64,000 nucleotides of DNA from Flavobacterium sp. NG2 (lineage in GTDB: Bacteria; Bacteroidota; Bacteroidia; Flavobacteriales; Flavobacteriaceae), in the NCBI RefSeq assembly GCF_034119845.1, contig NZ_CP139420.1, positions 722,001 through 786,000 on the forward strand, read 5' to 3'. Shown here piece after piece: positions 1 through 9,203 of this stretch. Every line of letters begins with the position of its first letter. Positions within the stretch are counted from its first letter, which is position 1. The notes beneath the pieces were generated by a model. That model saw nothing but the letters and a program-made list of their open reading frames with translations. It searched no databases and was not told where the DNA came from. The translations under genes were made by a program, and so were the position numbers.

Positions 1-1
1 A

Positions 2-805
2 CTCGTTTTTGATAGTAATTTGAAGAAAGAAAATTTACGTATCACAAAATATGGCGAGGCGAACCTCAACAAATTGAATAGCGAATTTACCTATCGCGCC
101 ATTATCAAAGACGTACTGCAACGCCCTATTTTGGTTGGCGCAGCTAATCCAAATTATGTTTCGCTTGACCAAATCTCACCTTATTTACAAAAAAGCGTAC
201 TAACGTCTGAAGATCCGTCGTTCTTCAATCATCGTGGATTCATAAATGAAGCTTTCAAGCAATCTATTCTTAAAAATATTCGAACTAAAAAATTCTCAAG
301 AGGTGCTAGCACCATTAGCATGCAATTGATAAAAAATGTTTTCCTGACTCGAGAAAAGACATTATCCAGAAAACTAGAAGAAATTTTATTGGTTTATTTA
401 CTCGAAAACAATCGCATTGCAAGTAAAGAGCGCATGCTCGAAGTTTATTTCAATATTATCGAATGGGGGCCAAATGTATATGGCATTGGTGAAGCTGCAC
501 AATTTTATTTTCAAAAAAAGCCTATTGACTTAACCTTAAATGAATGTTTGTACCTAGCCCGAATCATTCCAAATCCTAATAAATTCATGTATCAGTTTGA
601 CGGACAAGGCAAACTCAAACAATATGCTACAAATCAAGAACGTTTTTTTATAAATTTAATGCTTAGAAGAGGACTACTAACCTCCGAAGACACTATCGGT
701 CAAGCCATTCCTTTTTCGATTTCTGGGAATGCAAGGAATTTTTTAAATATAAAAGTCAAAGATTCCACAGCTAAAGATTCACTGAATGTGAAGTTGCCAT
801 TATAA
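2..805 (+). CDS. Peptidoglycan transglycosylase domain protein (GT51), 5' end cut off by the window
   Basis: The reading frame is open to the first base of the window, so the true start lies upstream; a TTG at 20 is only an artefact of the edge. The visible part carries the GT51 glycosyltransferase signatures: the catalytic-glutamate motif EDPSFFNHRGF, then RGASTISMQLIKN, then an RKLEE motif, then NIIEWGPNVYGIGEAAQFYF. GT51 enzymes polymerise lipid II into glycan strands at the outer face of the inner membrane. No transpeptidase domain follows, since the frame ends about 100 residues after the last motif. It is therefore a monofunctional-type enzyme or a longer protein with a C-terminal transglycosylase domain. 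The family is secure; the full architecture cannot be seen. Confidence 0.85.
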   Translation, partial: LVFDSNLKKENLRITKYGEANLNKLNSEFTYRAIIKDVLQRPILVGAANPNYVSLDQISPYLQKSVLTSEDPSFFNHRGFINEAFKQSILKNIRTKKFSRGASTISMQLIKNVFLTREKTLSRKLEEILLVYLLENNRIASKERMLEVYFNIIEWGPNVYGIGEAAQFYFQKKPIDLTLNECLYLARIIPNPNKFMYQFDGQGKLKQYATNQERFFINLMLRRGLLTSEDTIGQAIPFSISGNARNFLNIKVKDSTAKDSLNVKLPL

Positions 806-843
806 TTTTATTATTATTCATAAATCTAAATGGTTTTCCAAAA

Positions 844-880
844 AAAGTCCACAAAGAACTATAATTACTTTGTGGACTTT
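844..880 (-). terminator. Hairpin terminator of the aldo/keto reductase gene
   Basis: A 13-bp perfect stem (AAAGTCCACAAAG and its complement) encloses an 11-nt loop. Read on the minus strand it is followed by a run of T, so it fits termination of the gene ending at 913 better than the plus-strand gene ending at 805. Confidence 0.75.
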
Positions 881-912
881 GCGACTACTTCGTGTCTTAG
901 TGTTTAAATAAT

Positions 913-1950
913 TTACGGCGCTGGATCAGGAAAAATTGCCTGTACTCCTTCTATTTCGGCTAAAATTTCATCCGAAAGTTTAATCGTAAAAGCATCGATA
1001 TTTTCTTTTAATTGTGACATTGTAGTAGCTCCAATTATAGTACTAGCCATAAAGGGTTGATTATTGACAAATGCTAATGCCAATTGAGTTAAAGTCAAAC
1101 CGTGTTTCTTTGCTATTTCTTCATACAAACGAGTCGCTTGTGTACATTGTTCGCTACTGTATCTTGAATATTGTGGAAACAATTTGATACGCGCCTTAGG
1201 ATGATTTTCACCAGTTAAAAACTTACCTGACAAAACACCAAAAGCTAATGGAGAATATGCCAAAAGCCCCACTCCTTCACGATGACACACTTCAGCCGAA
1301 CCTCCTTCAAAAAGACGATTCAATAATGAATACGGATTTTGAACCGTAGAAATACGAGGCAAATTGTGGTACTTGCTTTCCTCTAAAAATCGCATAAGCC
1401 CCCAAGCAGATTCATTTGAAACACCAATATGCTTAATTTTTCCTTGTTTAATAAATCCGTCCAAAGTCTCTAGTACTTGATGGATATTATCGTCCCAAGA
1501 ATCATCTTGAACCTTAAATCCACGGTGTCCAAAATAATTCGTCTTGCGCTCAGGCCAATGCAATTGGTACAAATCAATATAATCTGTTTGCAAGCGCTTC
1601 AAACTATTATCTAAAGCATACTGAATACTCTCTGGCGAAAAATCTAATTTTTCACGCATATACCCAAAGATAGGACTTGGTCCAGCAATTTTAGTAGCTA
1701 ATATTACTTTCTCTCTTTTTCCAGAATTCTTAAACCATGTTCCAATAATTTTCTCTGTACTTCCATAAGTTTCTTTATGACCAGGTATCGAATACATTTC
1801 GGCGGTATCAAAAAAGTTAACCCCTTTTTCAAATGCATAATCCATCTGTGCATGGCCTTCGGCTTCTGTATTTTGTTGACCAAAAGTCATTGTTCCAAGA
1901 CAAACTTCACTAACTTTTACAGCAGTATGTGGTAATTTATTGTATTTCAT
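913..1950 (-). CDS. tas: Tas-family NADP(H)-dependent aldo/keto reductase
   Basis: The 345-residue length and the motif order match E. coli Tas: an N-terminal GTMTFG strand, FFDTAEMY with the catalytic Asp and Tyr, a DYIDLYQLHWPERKTN segment with the barrel His, GVSNE, and TIIGATTMSQLKENI near the C-terminus for cofactor binding. AKR enzymes of this group reduce aldehydes or ketones in the cytosol, but the physiological substrate is not established. The gene stands alone with its own terminator at 844-880 and divides the partial transglycosylase from glpD. The first ATG gives an N-terminus aligned with the family. Substrate remains unknown. Confidence 0.9.
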   Translation of the reverse strand: MKYNKLPHTAVKVSEVCLGTMTFGQQNTEAEGHAQMDYAFEKGVNFFDTAEMYSIPGHKETYGSTEKIIGTWFKNSGKREKVILATKIAGPSPIFGYMREKLDFSPESIQYALDNSLKRLQTDYIDLYQLHWPERKTNYFGHRGFKVQDDSWDDNIHQVLETLDGFIKQGKIKHIGVSNESAWGLMRFLEESKYHNLPRISTVQNPYSLLNRLFEGGSAEVCHREGVGLLAYSPLAFGVLSGKFLTGENHPKARIKLFPQYSRYSSEQCTQATRLYEEIAKKHGLTLTQLALAFVNNQPFMASTIIGATTMSQLKENIDAFTIKLSDEILAEIEGVQAIFPDPAP

Positions 1951-2089
1951 TATATCGTATCAAAGTATAATTGCAAAAGTATTTAAAAAACTGAAAAAGG
2001 TCTAAACACAAACCTTAAGCTTTTCTTATAATTTCATAGAATTCTAATTTTACTAATCATTATAATTAAAGATGAATCATTCTCCACTC

Positions 2090-3667
2090 TTATAAAACAT
2101 ATTGATTCGCAATATTGGTAAATTCTTTAATTTGCTGTTGTTCCCATAATTCATCTTTGTTTAATTCCTCAGCCAACATCGCAGCAACCATCGGAATTAT
2201 TTCTAATGTTGCCCGAGCGTCTAAAAACAGCGTTCGAACCCGTCTTGCCAAAATATCTTCAACTGTTCGAGCCATTTCGTTTCGAATCGCCCAAATAACT
2301 TCAGCTTTTGTATATGGAAATCGTTCGTGAAGTCTTTCACCTAATTCAGGTATATCTGCGATTAAACGTTGAATTTTCTCTTGGTCACTACCATAAATGT
2401 ATAAATGTTGGACTTTATCATTAGAGGCAATAGCACCATGGATTTTTACAGACTTCGTTTTGCAGGAACTTTTTTTTAACTTTCCAATTGTTATGGCTTT
2501 GTTTATAGTATCCTGAGCCATTCGTCTGTAAGTCGTCCATTTTCCTCCTGTGATTGTTATCAATTCAGATTTTGAAATAATAATTTTATGACTTCTAGAA
2601 ATTTCCTTTGTTTTTTCAGACTTATCGCTAGGAGCTGCTAGAGGTCTTAAGCCCGCAAAAATGCTTAACACTTCAGTTTTACTTACTTTTTTGGTTAGAT
2701 AATGGTTTGCCGTACTAATAATAAAATCCACTTCTTTGTCCAAAGCTTTTGGCTCTAAACTGTGGCTATCTAACAAAGTATCAGTTGTACCTACCACCAC
2801 TTTATCATGCCACGGCACTAAAAACAACACTCTACCATCCTTCGTTTTTGGAATCATAATGGCATTTTTTCCTGGCAAAAAGGATTTATCTAAAACCAAA
2901 TGAATTCCTTGACTAGGACGTACAATATTTTTTGATTTGGAATTATCCATTTTTAAAATTTCATCGGTAAATACTCCTGTAGCATTAATCACTACTTTGG
3001 AGTTTAAAGAATAGGTAACTTTAGTCTCCTCATCAACAGCCACTACTCCCATTACCATTCCATTGCTGTCCTTTATTAACCGATTCACTTTAAAATGATT
3101 CAAAACAGTAGCTCCCTGTTCGATAGCAGTTTGAGCAATATTTATAGCTAGTCTAGCATCGTCAAATTGCCCATCATGATACAACACACTCCCTTTTAGC
3201 CCCTCTTCTTTAATGGTACTTAACCTGGCTAAAGTTTCCTTTTTACCAATATGGATTGATTTCCCAAAACTCAATTTTCCCGCTAAAGCATCGTATACTT
3301 TAAGGCCTATTGTATATTTAATTGTGTCCCACCAACTGTAATTTGGAATTATGAATGATTGATTACTCACTAAATGAGGAGCATTTTTTAGCAACAAACC
3401 TCTCTCATGTAATGCCTCTTTAACTAAATCAATATTTCCTTGAGCCAAATAACGCACACCACCATGAAGCAACTTGGTACTTCGACTTGAGGTGCCTTTT
3501 GCAAAATCTACCTGTTCTAATAAAAGTGTTTTAAACCCTCGAGTTACACTATCTAACGCCACGCCTAATCCTGTAGCGCCACCGCCAATAATGATAACAT
3601 CCCAATTAGATTCTAGTTCAATTTGCTGAACTAAGGTTTCTCTCTTAAAAATATGACTCTCTTTCAA
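2090..3667 (-). CDS. glpD: FAD-dependent glycerol-3-phosphate dehydrogenase
   Basis: This 525-residue protein oxidises sn-glycerol-3-phosphate to dihydroxyacetone phosphate at the inner membrane, passing electrons to quinone. An N-terminal FAD-binding Rossmann motif (IIIGGGATGLG, around residues 25-35) is followed by the GlpD signature TSSRSTKLLHGGVRYL. Further on come GLRPLAAP and a TGGKWTTYRRMA motif, then the C-terminal helical DAO domain. Length is normal for bacterial GlpD. No glycerol kinase or facilitator gene adjoins it here, so it is a lone gene rather than part of a glp operon. About 140 bp separate it from the aldo/keto reductase. Confidence 0.93.
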   Translation of the reverse strand: MKESHIFKRETLVQQIELESNWDVIIIGGGATGLGVALDSVTRGFKTLLLEQVDFAKGTSSRSTKLLHGGVRYLAQGNIDLVKEALHERGLLLKNAPHLVSNQSFIIPNYSWWDTIKYTIGLKVYDALAGKLSFGKSIHIGKKETLARLSTIKEEGLKGSVLYHDGQFDDARLAINIAQTAIEQGATVLNHFKVNRLIKDSNGMVMGVVAVDEETKVTYSLNSKVVINATGVFTDEILKMDNSKSKNIVRPSQGIHLVLDKSFLPGKNAIMIPKTKDGRVLFLVPWHDKVVVGTTDTLLDSHSLEPKALDKEVDFIISTANHYLTKKVSKTEVLSIFAGLRPLAAPSDKSEKTKEISRSHKIIISKSELITITGGKWTTYRRMAQDTINKAITIGKLKKSSCKTKSVKIHGAIASNDKVQHLYIYGSDQEKIQRLIADIPELGERLHERFPYTKAEVIWAIRNEMARTVEDILARRVRTLFLDARATLEIIPMVAAMLAEELNKDELWEQQQIKEFTNIANQYVL

Positions 3668-3809
3668 TTTTTTATTTTTGATATAAATCTATTACTAATA
3701 TGTTTGAATACGACAACTTTCTAACTATTTTATTTGCAACTTAATTAAAAGTTTACATTAGCTATAGCTGTAAACAATAGGATTGATTTCAAATGCAATA
3801 CGGATAAAA

Positions 3810-3843
3810 AAAGCAGTAGCAAACTAATGTTTACTACTGCTTT
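3810..3843 (-). terminator. Hairpin terminator of the OmpA-like lipoprotein gene
   Basis: AAAGCAGTAG pairs with CTACTGCTTT, with an inner AAAC/GTTT extension around a short loop. On the minus strand the stem runs into a T tract, about 25 bp after the stop codon at 3868. Confidence 0.75.
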
Positions 3844-3867
3844 AAAATTAAAACATCCTATTTGATA

Positions 3868-4809
3868 TTAATCTATTTCATTCAACATCTTAGAAATCTC
3901 ATCTAATCTAGGCGTCAGAATTATTTCAATTCTACGGTTTTTTGCTTTTCCTTCAGCTGTAGCATTGGATGCTAAAGGAGAAAACTCTCCACGACCAGCA
4001 GCGGTTAAATTCTTTTTATTGATAGCGCTATTTTCACTCAAAATATTAACAATCGAAGTAGCTCTCTTTGTAGACAAATCCCAGTTATTAGCAATAGAAC
4101 CTGAACTCACAAATGGATCATCATCAGTATGACCTTCAATAAGAACTGAAATATCTGGATTCTCACCTAATACCTTTCCAACTTCTACAACAGCTTTACG
4201 CCCTTCTGTACCAACATTCCAACTACCTGAATTAAATAACAATTTGTTTTCCATTGACACATAAACCTTCCCGTTTTTTTGTTCAACAGTCAAGCCTTTT
4301 CCTTCAAAACTATTTAGTGCTTTAGAAAGTGTTTCTTTTAGTTTACGCATGCTTTCTTCTTTGGCAGCAATCAAAGATTCTAACTCTTGCAAACGCTGAG
4401 CACTTTTATTCAACCGTTCTTGTTCAATTGCTAAAGCTTTTGACTTTGCATCCAATTGCGACAACAACTCTCTGTTCTTGCTCATATTAGATTGCAAGGC
4501 TTCATTACTATTTTTTTCTAAAGCTTTATACGACGCATCAAGAGCATTCCATTTATCATTGAGTGCAGCATATTCAGCTTTTAATTTTTCACGCTCCGAT
4601 TTTACCTTACTTAATTCAGCATTCAACCCATCTCGATCTAATTCTAATTGATTTTTGCTTTTTAAAAGTTCTTCATTTTCATCTGATAAACTTCTGTTTT
4701 CTTTTTTCAGGTCTGTGTACTTATTTTCTAAATCGGTGTATATTTTTTTTGAAACACATGAAGTCGAAAGAGACAGGACTAAGAGTCCGACAGCAATATT
4801 TTTTATCAT
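3868..4809 (-). CDS. OmpA-family lipoprotein with long coiled coil
   Basis: The N-terminus is a lipoprotein signal (hydrophobic LLVLSLSTSC, with the Cys at about residue 18). Residues of about 25-165 are rich in E, K, L, S and N in a heptad-like pattern, predicting an extended coiled coil. The C-terminal third is an OmpA/MotB peptidoglycan-binding domain: LLFNSGSWNVG, ISVLIEGHTDDDP, NWDLSTKRATSIVNIL and GRGEFSP followed by NRRIEIIL. The Asp and Arg that contact meso-diaminopimelate in this fold are present. It probably tethers the outer membrane to peptidoglycan from the periplasm. It is monocistronic by layout; function beyond tethering is not known. Confidence 0.88.
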   Translation of the reverse strand: MIKNIAVGLLVLSLSTSCVSKKIYTDLENKYTDLKKENRSLSDENEELLKSKNQLELDRDGLNAELSKVKSEREKLKAEYAALNDKWNALDASYKALEKNSNEALQSNMSKNRELLSQLDAKSKALAIEQERLNKSAQRLQELESLIAAKEESMRKLKETLSKALNSFEGKGLTVEQKNGKVYVSMENKLLFNSGSWNVGTEGRKAVVEVGKVLGENPDISVLIEGHTDDDPFVSSGSIANNWDLSTKRATSIVNILSENSAINKKNLTAAGRGEFSPLASNATAEGKAKNRRIEIILTPRLDEISKMLNEID

Positions 4810-4854
4810 TATTGATATATTTAAAGATTAATTTATTTTAAATTTATTTTAAAT

Positions 4855-5619
4855 TTATTCTACTTCTACTACAATAGGACAATGATCAGAGTGTTTGGCC
4901 TCAGGCAATATCAACGCTCTTTGAATCCTGTCTTTCATTGGTTCACTTACTAAACAATAGTCAATACGCCAGCCTTTATTGTTTAATCTTGCCGATGGAA
5001 AACGCATAGTCCACCAGGTATAATTATCAGGTTCTTTGTTTAAAAAACGGAAACTATCAATAAATCCATTTTTTAGAAAAGCATCTAACCAAGCTCTTTC
5101 TTCTGGTAAAAATCCCGATACTTTTTTATTTCGCACTGGATCGTGAATATCTATTGCCTCATGACAAATATTATAATCACCACAGATTACAAGATTTGGA
5201 ATTTCTTTTTTCAAATCGTTTATATAATTTTGAAAATCATCCATATACATAAACTTATGACTCAACCGTTCACTGTTTGTCCCTGAAGGCAAATACAAAC
5301 TCATTACCGAAACCGTATCAAAATCGAGTCTAAGATTTCTACCTTCGAAATCCATGTGCTCAATTCCTGTGCCATAAACTACATTATTGGGTTTTATTTT
5401 TGACAAAACGGCAACCCCACTATAGCCTTTTTTGGTAGCTGGATACCAATAATGATAGGGATAGCCTGCGGCTTCAAAATCTGCCAAGGGAATTTGCTCT
5501 GGAGTTGCTTTTATTTCTTGTAGACAAATCACATCTGGATTTGCCTGTTGTAACCAGTCAATGAATCCTTTAGAAATAGCTGCCCGAATTCCATTGACGT
5601 TATACGATATAATCTTCAT
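4855..5619 (-). CDS. xth: Exodeoxyribonuclease III (AP endonuclease family)
   Basis: Exonuclease III family enzymes cut DNA 5' of abasic sites and digest 3' ends during base-excision repair. The motifs are those of the EEP fold: ISYNVNGIRA at the N-terminus, CLQEIK with the metal-binding Glu, YLPSG, CGDYNICH with the catalytic Asp and Asn, and SDHCPIV with the catalytic Asp-His at the C-terminus. I start it at the ATG at 5619, giving 254 residues and the family's usual MKIISYN start. The longer frame opening at 5646 adds nine residues with no family counterpart. It runs opposite to olsF, sharing the spacer 5620-5758. Confidence 0.92.
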   Translation of the reverse strand: MKIISYNVNGIRAAISKGFIDWLQQANPDVICLQEIKATPEQIPLADFEAAGYPYHYWYPATKKGYSGVAVLSKIKPNNVVYGTGIEHMDFEGRNLRLDFDTVSVMSLYLPSGTNSERLSHKFMYMDDFQNYINDLKKEIPNLVICGDYNICHEAIDIHDPVRNKKVSGFLPEERAWLDAFLKNGFIDSFRFLNKEPDNYTWWTMRFPSARLNNKGWRIDYCLVSEPMKDRIQRALILPEAKHSDHCPIVVEVE

Positions 5620-5725
5620 ATAAGTATTAATTTTTGATTGTTTCAAAAGTACTAAAAAATAAGAGGGATAGCGTATAAAACTGGAAAATTGAATACGCTC
5701 ATAGTCGAATAATGGAGTTTTTTTC

Positions 5726-5733
5726 TATCTTTG
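5726..5733 (+). promoter_or_regulatory. Bacteroidota -7 box (TATCTTTG) of olsF
   Basis: TATCTTTG is an exact match to the TAnnTTTG -7 element known from Flavobacterium and Bacteroides. It lies 25 bp before the ATG at 5759. No convincing -33 TTG at standard spacing was found. Confidence 0.6.
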
Positions 5734-5758
5734 TTTTTCGCTCAAAAATCAAAAACAT

Positions 5759-7567
5759 ATGGGTCTAGTTACTGCCAAAGAAGTTGCAAAAGCTATCAAT
5801 ATTGAAAAATACGGGATTTTAGGAACTTTTTCAGGTTGGCTACTAATGAAAATTCTAAAAATATCGACTTTAAACAAAGTTTATAATAGAAATAAACATT
5901 TAAAAGAAGTCGATTTTTTAAATGGTGTTTTAGACGACTTACAAATTAAGTTTGAAATTCCCGAAGACGATTTAAAACGAATCCCAAAAGACGGTGCCTA
6001 CATTACTATCTCAAACCATCCACTTGGAGGTATTGATGGTATACTATTATTAAAATTAATGCTTGAAAGAGAACCTAATTTCAAGATTATTGCCAATTTT
6101 CTTTTACACAGAATAGAACCACTTAAACAATACATCATGCCCGTTAATCCTTTTGAAAATCATAAGGATGCTAAATCGAGCGTGATAGGAATCAAAGAAA
6201 CACTTCGTCATTTGAGTGACGAAAAACCATTAGGTATGTTTCCTGCTGGTGAAGTTTCAAGTTATAAAGACGGCCAATTAATGGTCGACAAACCATGGGA
6301 AGAAGGCGCTATGAAAGTAATCAGAAAGGCACAAGTTCCTGTTGTCCCAATTTATTTCCATGCCAAAAACAGTAGCCTTTTTTATATCCTTTCTAAAATA
6401 AGCGACACTTTACGAACAGCTAAATTACCATCAGAGCTTTTTAGCCAAAAAAACCGTGTAATTAAAGTTCGTATCGGTAAAGCAATTTCGGTAAACGAAC
6501 AAAACGAATACAAAACGATTGAATCATATTCAGAGTTTTTAAGAAAAAAAACCTATATGCTTGCCAATCCTTTTGAAAAAGAAAGCAAGCTATTAAGCAC
6601 ACCTAACTTAAAACTACCAAAAAGCCCAAAAGAGATTGTTACTCCAGCCAATACAGAAAACATCATTACCGAAGTTACCGCACTACGTACTGCGAATTGC
6701 AGAATGCTACAAAGCAAAAACTATGAAGTCTTTTTTGCTCCTGCCGATAAAATACCGAATATCTTACATGAAATTGGGCGTTTAAGAGAAATTACCTTTA
6801 GAGAAGTAGGTGAAGGAACTAATGAATCTATTGACTTGGACAAATTTGACCAATACTACCACCACCTATTTTTATGGGACGAAGATGCTAAAAAAATTGC
6901 TGGTGCTTATCGTATGGGATTGGGGTCTGAAATATATAAAAATCACGGCATTGAAGGTTTTTACCTGAATGAACTCTTTCGTTTTGAGCCAGAGTTACAC
7001 GATATGATGAGCAAAACCATCGAAATGGGTAGAGCTTTTATCATCAAAGAATACCAACAAAAGCCAATGCCTTTGTTCCTATTATGGAAAGGTATTATCC
7101 ATACTACACTTCGTTTCCCAGAACACAAATTCTTGATGGGCGGGGTGAGTATTAGTAATCAGTTTTCGGATTTCTCTAAATCATTGATGATTCAGTTTAT
7201 GAAATCAAACTATTATGATCCATATATCGCACAATATATTCATCCTAAAAAAGCCTATAAAGTAAAACTGAAGGATGCCGACAAAGATTTTATTTTCAAC
7301 GAAACAGAAGCCGACTTAAATAAGTTTGACAAAATTATTGATGAGCTAGAGCCAGGTGTATTGCGATTACCAGTATTAATCAAAAAATACATCAAACAAA
7401 ACGCTAGAGTAGTCGCTTTTAATGTGGATCCTTTATTTAACAATGCCATTGATGGATTAATGTACATCAGAATTGAAGACATCCCCGAAAGCACGATGAA
7501 ACCCGTAATGGAAGAGTTCCAAGCAGAGCTAGAACAAAAACTAGCTGAAAAAGAAGATTCTGAATAA
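5759..7567 (+). CDS. olsF: Bifunctional acyltransferase, probable ornithine-lipid synthase OlsF
   Basis: Two acyltransferase domains are fused in 602 residues. The first (about 70-250) is a PlsC-like O-acyltransferase with an SNHPLGGIDG motif in place of the usual HX4D, and MFPAGEVSS in place of FPEG. The second (about 300-480) is the GNAT/hemolysin-type acyl-ACP N-acyltransferase: REITFREVGEGTN, LFLWDEDAKKIAGAYRMG, and GRAFIIKEYQ. This order is that of OlsF, described in Serratia proteamaculans and Flavobacterium johnsoniae, which makes ornithine lipids by N-acylating ornithine and then O-acylating the product. It would act at the inner membrane. The domains are clear. The OlsF name rests on domain order and lineage and has not been checked by alignment. 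Confidence 0.8.
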   Translation: MGLVTAKEVAKAINIEKYGILGTFSGWLLMKILKISTLNKVYNRNKHLKEVDFLNGVLDDLQIKFEIPEDDLKRIPKDGAYITISNHPLGGIDGILLLKLMLEREPNFKIIANFLLHRIEPLKQYIMPVNPFENHKDAKSSVIGIKETLRHLSDEKPLGMFPAGEVSSYKDGQLMVDKPWEEGAMKVIRKAQVPVVPIYFHAKNSSLFYILSKISDTLRTAKLPSELFSQKNRVIKVRIGKAISVNEQNEYKTIESYSEFLRKKTYMLANPFEKESKLLSTPNLKLPKSPKEIVTPANTENIITEVTALRTANCRMLQSKNYEVFFAPADKIPNILHEIGRLREITFREVGEGTNESIDLDKFDQYYHHLFLWDEDAKKIAGAYRMGLGSEIYKNHGIEGFYLNELFRFEPELHDMMSKTIEMGRAFIIKEYQQKPMPLFLLWKGIIHTTLRFPEHKFLMGGVSISNQFSDFSKSLMIQFMKSNYYDPYIAQYIHPKKAYKVKLKDADKDFIFNETEADLNKFDKIIDELEPGVLRLPVLIKKYIKQNARVVAFNVDPLFNNAIDGLMYIRIEDIPESTMKPVMEEFQAELEQKLAEKEDSE

Positions 7568-7572
7568 AATCT

Positions 7573-7612
7573 AAACAGAAAAAGTCTCGAAATTTCGAGA
7601 CTTTTTCTGTTT
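7573..7612. terminator. Bidirectional terminator, 40-bp perfect palindrome
   Basis: Two 20-bp arms are exactly complementary with no unpaired loop (centre between 7592 and 7593), containing GTCTCGAAA and flanked by A and T tracts on both sides. It lies between convergent genes (olsF ending at 7567, TM2 gene ending at 7612) and can serve both. Confidence 0.85.
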
Positions 7613-7893
7613 TAAAACCATTTCCTTTTATGTAATTGATAGGTGTTATAAAACTCCTTATCTGATTTTGTTAAATAAATTACCCCCTCAATTATCCCTA
7701 AAAAACCTGTCAAAGTACCAAAAGTTACGGCACTTATGATGAGCCATAAAATTCCTTCTTTGTTATATCCTAATAGAAATTTATGCACTCCAAAAGGAGC
7801 TAATAATATCGCTAATATCCCTGCTGCTAATCTTTTATTATCTTCTTGAACAGATTGCTGTTGATTCCAATATTCGTGTTTTGAATGTTCCAT
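7612..7893 (-). CDS. TM2-domain membrane protein
   Basis: A 93-residue protein whose second half is a TM2 domain: a hydrophobic helix with AILLAPFGVHKFLLG, a short basic-acidic turn (YNKEG), then a second helix LWLIISAVTFGTLTGFLGIIEGVIYL ending in a polar tail. The N-terminal 20 residues are polar and rich in Gln, His and Asn. TM2 proteins are small inner-membrane proteins of unknown function, common in Bacteroidota. The gene converges on olsF and its stop codon overlaps the shared palindromic terminator. The domain assignment is good; no role can be given. Confidence 0.85.
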   Translation of the reverse strand: MEHSKHEYWNQQQSVQEDNKRLAAGILAILLAPFGVHKFLLGYNKEGILWLIISAVTFGTLTGFLGIIEGVIYLTKSDKEFYNTYQLHKRKWF

Positions 7894-8235
7894 AACTCGT
7901 GTTTTATTGGTTTTCTTACTTTAAATTTATGAAAATTTATCGAAAGCCTCAGCATGAATGGACAAAAACTCGACAAACGGTAATTGGTCAAAACATTAGA
8001 ACAATCATTTATCATTTTAAATAAACATATAAGTCATTTAAGTTTTTATCTAATGCTGTTTTTAAAACATTTAAGAATTAGAAGTGCATAAAAGCTGAAG
8101 GACTTAAAAAAACCTAGCATCCTACTAAAACATAAAACTAGAAAAAAAAAGCCTTGTGAACTTAGTACCTTCTTAGTGCCCTTTGTGGTTAAGATAAATA
8201 TTGTGTTCTTAGCGCCTTCTTAGTGTTCTTTGTAT
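7894..8235. other. 342-bp spacer without a recognisable gene
   Basis: This spacer contains the upstream region of the TM2 gene and, near its right end, two degenerate direct repeats (8156-8193 and 8203-8240). An open frame on the minus strand at 7827-8015 overlaps the TM2 gene and shows no protein-like features. Confidence 0.6.
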
Positions 8236-8240
8236 TTAAG
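8156..8240. repeat. Degenerate direct repeat of CTTAGTGCC-type filler
   Basis: Two 38-bp copies (8156-8193, 8203-8240; period 47) share CCTTCTTAGTG and end in TTAAG. The second copy overlaps the stop codon of the dehydrogenase gene. An inverted relative lies at 9204-9243 on the other side of that gene. Confidence 0.6.
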
Positions 8241-9189
8241 CAAATGTATATTTCGCTAAAATCTTATCGACAATCACTTGAGCCAATCGTTTATGACTTT
8301 CAAAAGTCCATCCTGCCACATGTGGGCTTAAGATTACATTAGAAGCATTTAATAAATACTGGAAAGCTTCGGGGGTTTCGTTTTCCTGAAATAGAGTCTC
8401 GAATGATGCTTTTTCATATTCCAAAACATCAAGTCCGGCTCCTAACACCTTTCCAGACTTCATGGCAGCTACCATATCATCAGTAACGATGTTTTTTCCT
8501 CTCGAGGTGTTCAAAATCCAAAAAGGCTTTGCAAAAGCAGCAATAAAAGCGGCATCAACCATTTTATTGGTTTCTGGCGTCCATGGAAGATGCAAACTTA
8601 CTACATCTACTTTTTGCTGAAACTCCACTAACGAAACCTGTTTGGCATTTTCGTCTCCCACATTTTCTTTAATATCATAACAAAGTGTTGTAACATCAAA
8701 ACCAAGTAGTTTTTTGGCAAAGGATTTTCCCATATTACCATAACCAATGATTCCTACTGTTTTTCCGTCAAGTTCATGACCGCGGTTGGATTCACGATTC
8801 CATTGTCCAGAACGGATTTCTCTGTCGGCTTGATTCAGGTTGTTAAAAAGCGACAAAATCATTCCTAAGGTATGTTCGCCTACCGCATTCCGATTTCCTT
8901 CGGGAGCAGCAATCAGGGTGATATTTTTAGACTCGGCATATTCGCAATCAATACTTTCTAATCCTGCTCCTACTCTAGCTATAAATTGCAAATTAGTCGC
9001 TTTATCAAGAAAGCTTTTATCAATCTTAAAACGACTGCGAATAACAATACCTTGATAATCCTGAATCTTGGCTTCGATTTCCTCCTTTGAAGATTTGAAA
9101 TCTTCGTGGTTGGTAAAACCTGCCGCTTGCAATTGCTCCATCATGATGGGATTATTGCTGTCTATATGGAGAATCTTTATTTCATTCAT
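8236..9189 (-). CDS. D-isomer-specific 2-hydroxyacid dehydrogenase (SerA-like)
   Basis: This 317-residue cytosolic oxidoreductase has the full D-2-hydroxyacid dehydrogenase pattern: an N-terminal substrate domain with IVIRSR and ARVGAGLESID, the NAD-binding motif GIIGYGNMGKSFAKKL, then the catalytic triad Arg in LNTSRG, Glu in LDVLEYE and His in LSPHVAGWTFES. The short form lacks an ACT domain. It may be 3-phosphoglycerate dehydrogenase of serine synthesis, but other 2-hydroxyacids are possible. The next gene on the same strand, proC, is also an amino-acid enzyme, though the two are 195 bp apart. The gene is flanked on both sides by inverted filler repeats. Confidence 0.85.
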   Translation of the reverse strand: MNEIKILHIDSNNPIMMEQLQAAGFTNHEDFKSSKEEIEAKIQDYQGIVIRSRFKIDKSFLDKATNLQFIARVGAGLESIDCEYAESKNITLIAAPEGNRNAVGEHTLGMILSLFNNLNQADREIRSGQWNRESNRGHELDGKTVGIIGYGNMGKSFAKKLLGFDVTTLCYDIKENVGDENAKQVSLVEFQQKVDVVSLHLPWTPETNKMVDAAFIAAFAKPFWILNTSRGKNIVTDDMVAAMKSGKVLGAGLDVLEYEKASFETLFQENETPEAFQYLLNASNVILSPHVAGWTFESHKRLAQVIVDKILAKYTFA

Positions 9190-9203
9190 TGTGTAAATTA
9201 TTT

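Noticed and set aside
7827..8015. Minus-strand frame of 62 codons upstream of the TM2 gene
   Set aside because: It overlaps the TM2 start and shows no protein-like sequence or start signal.
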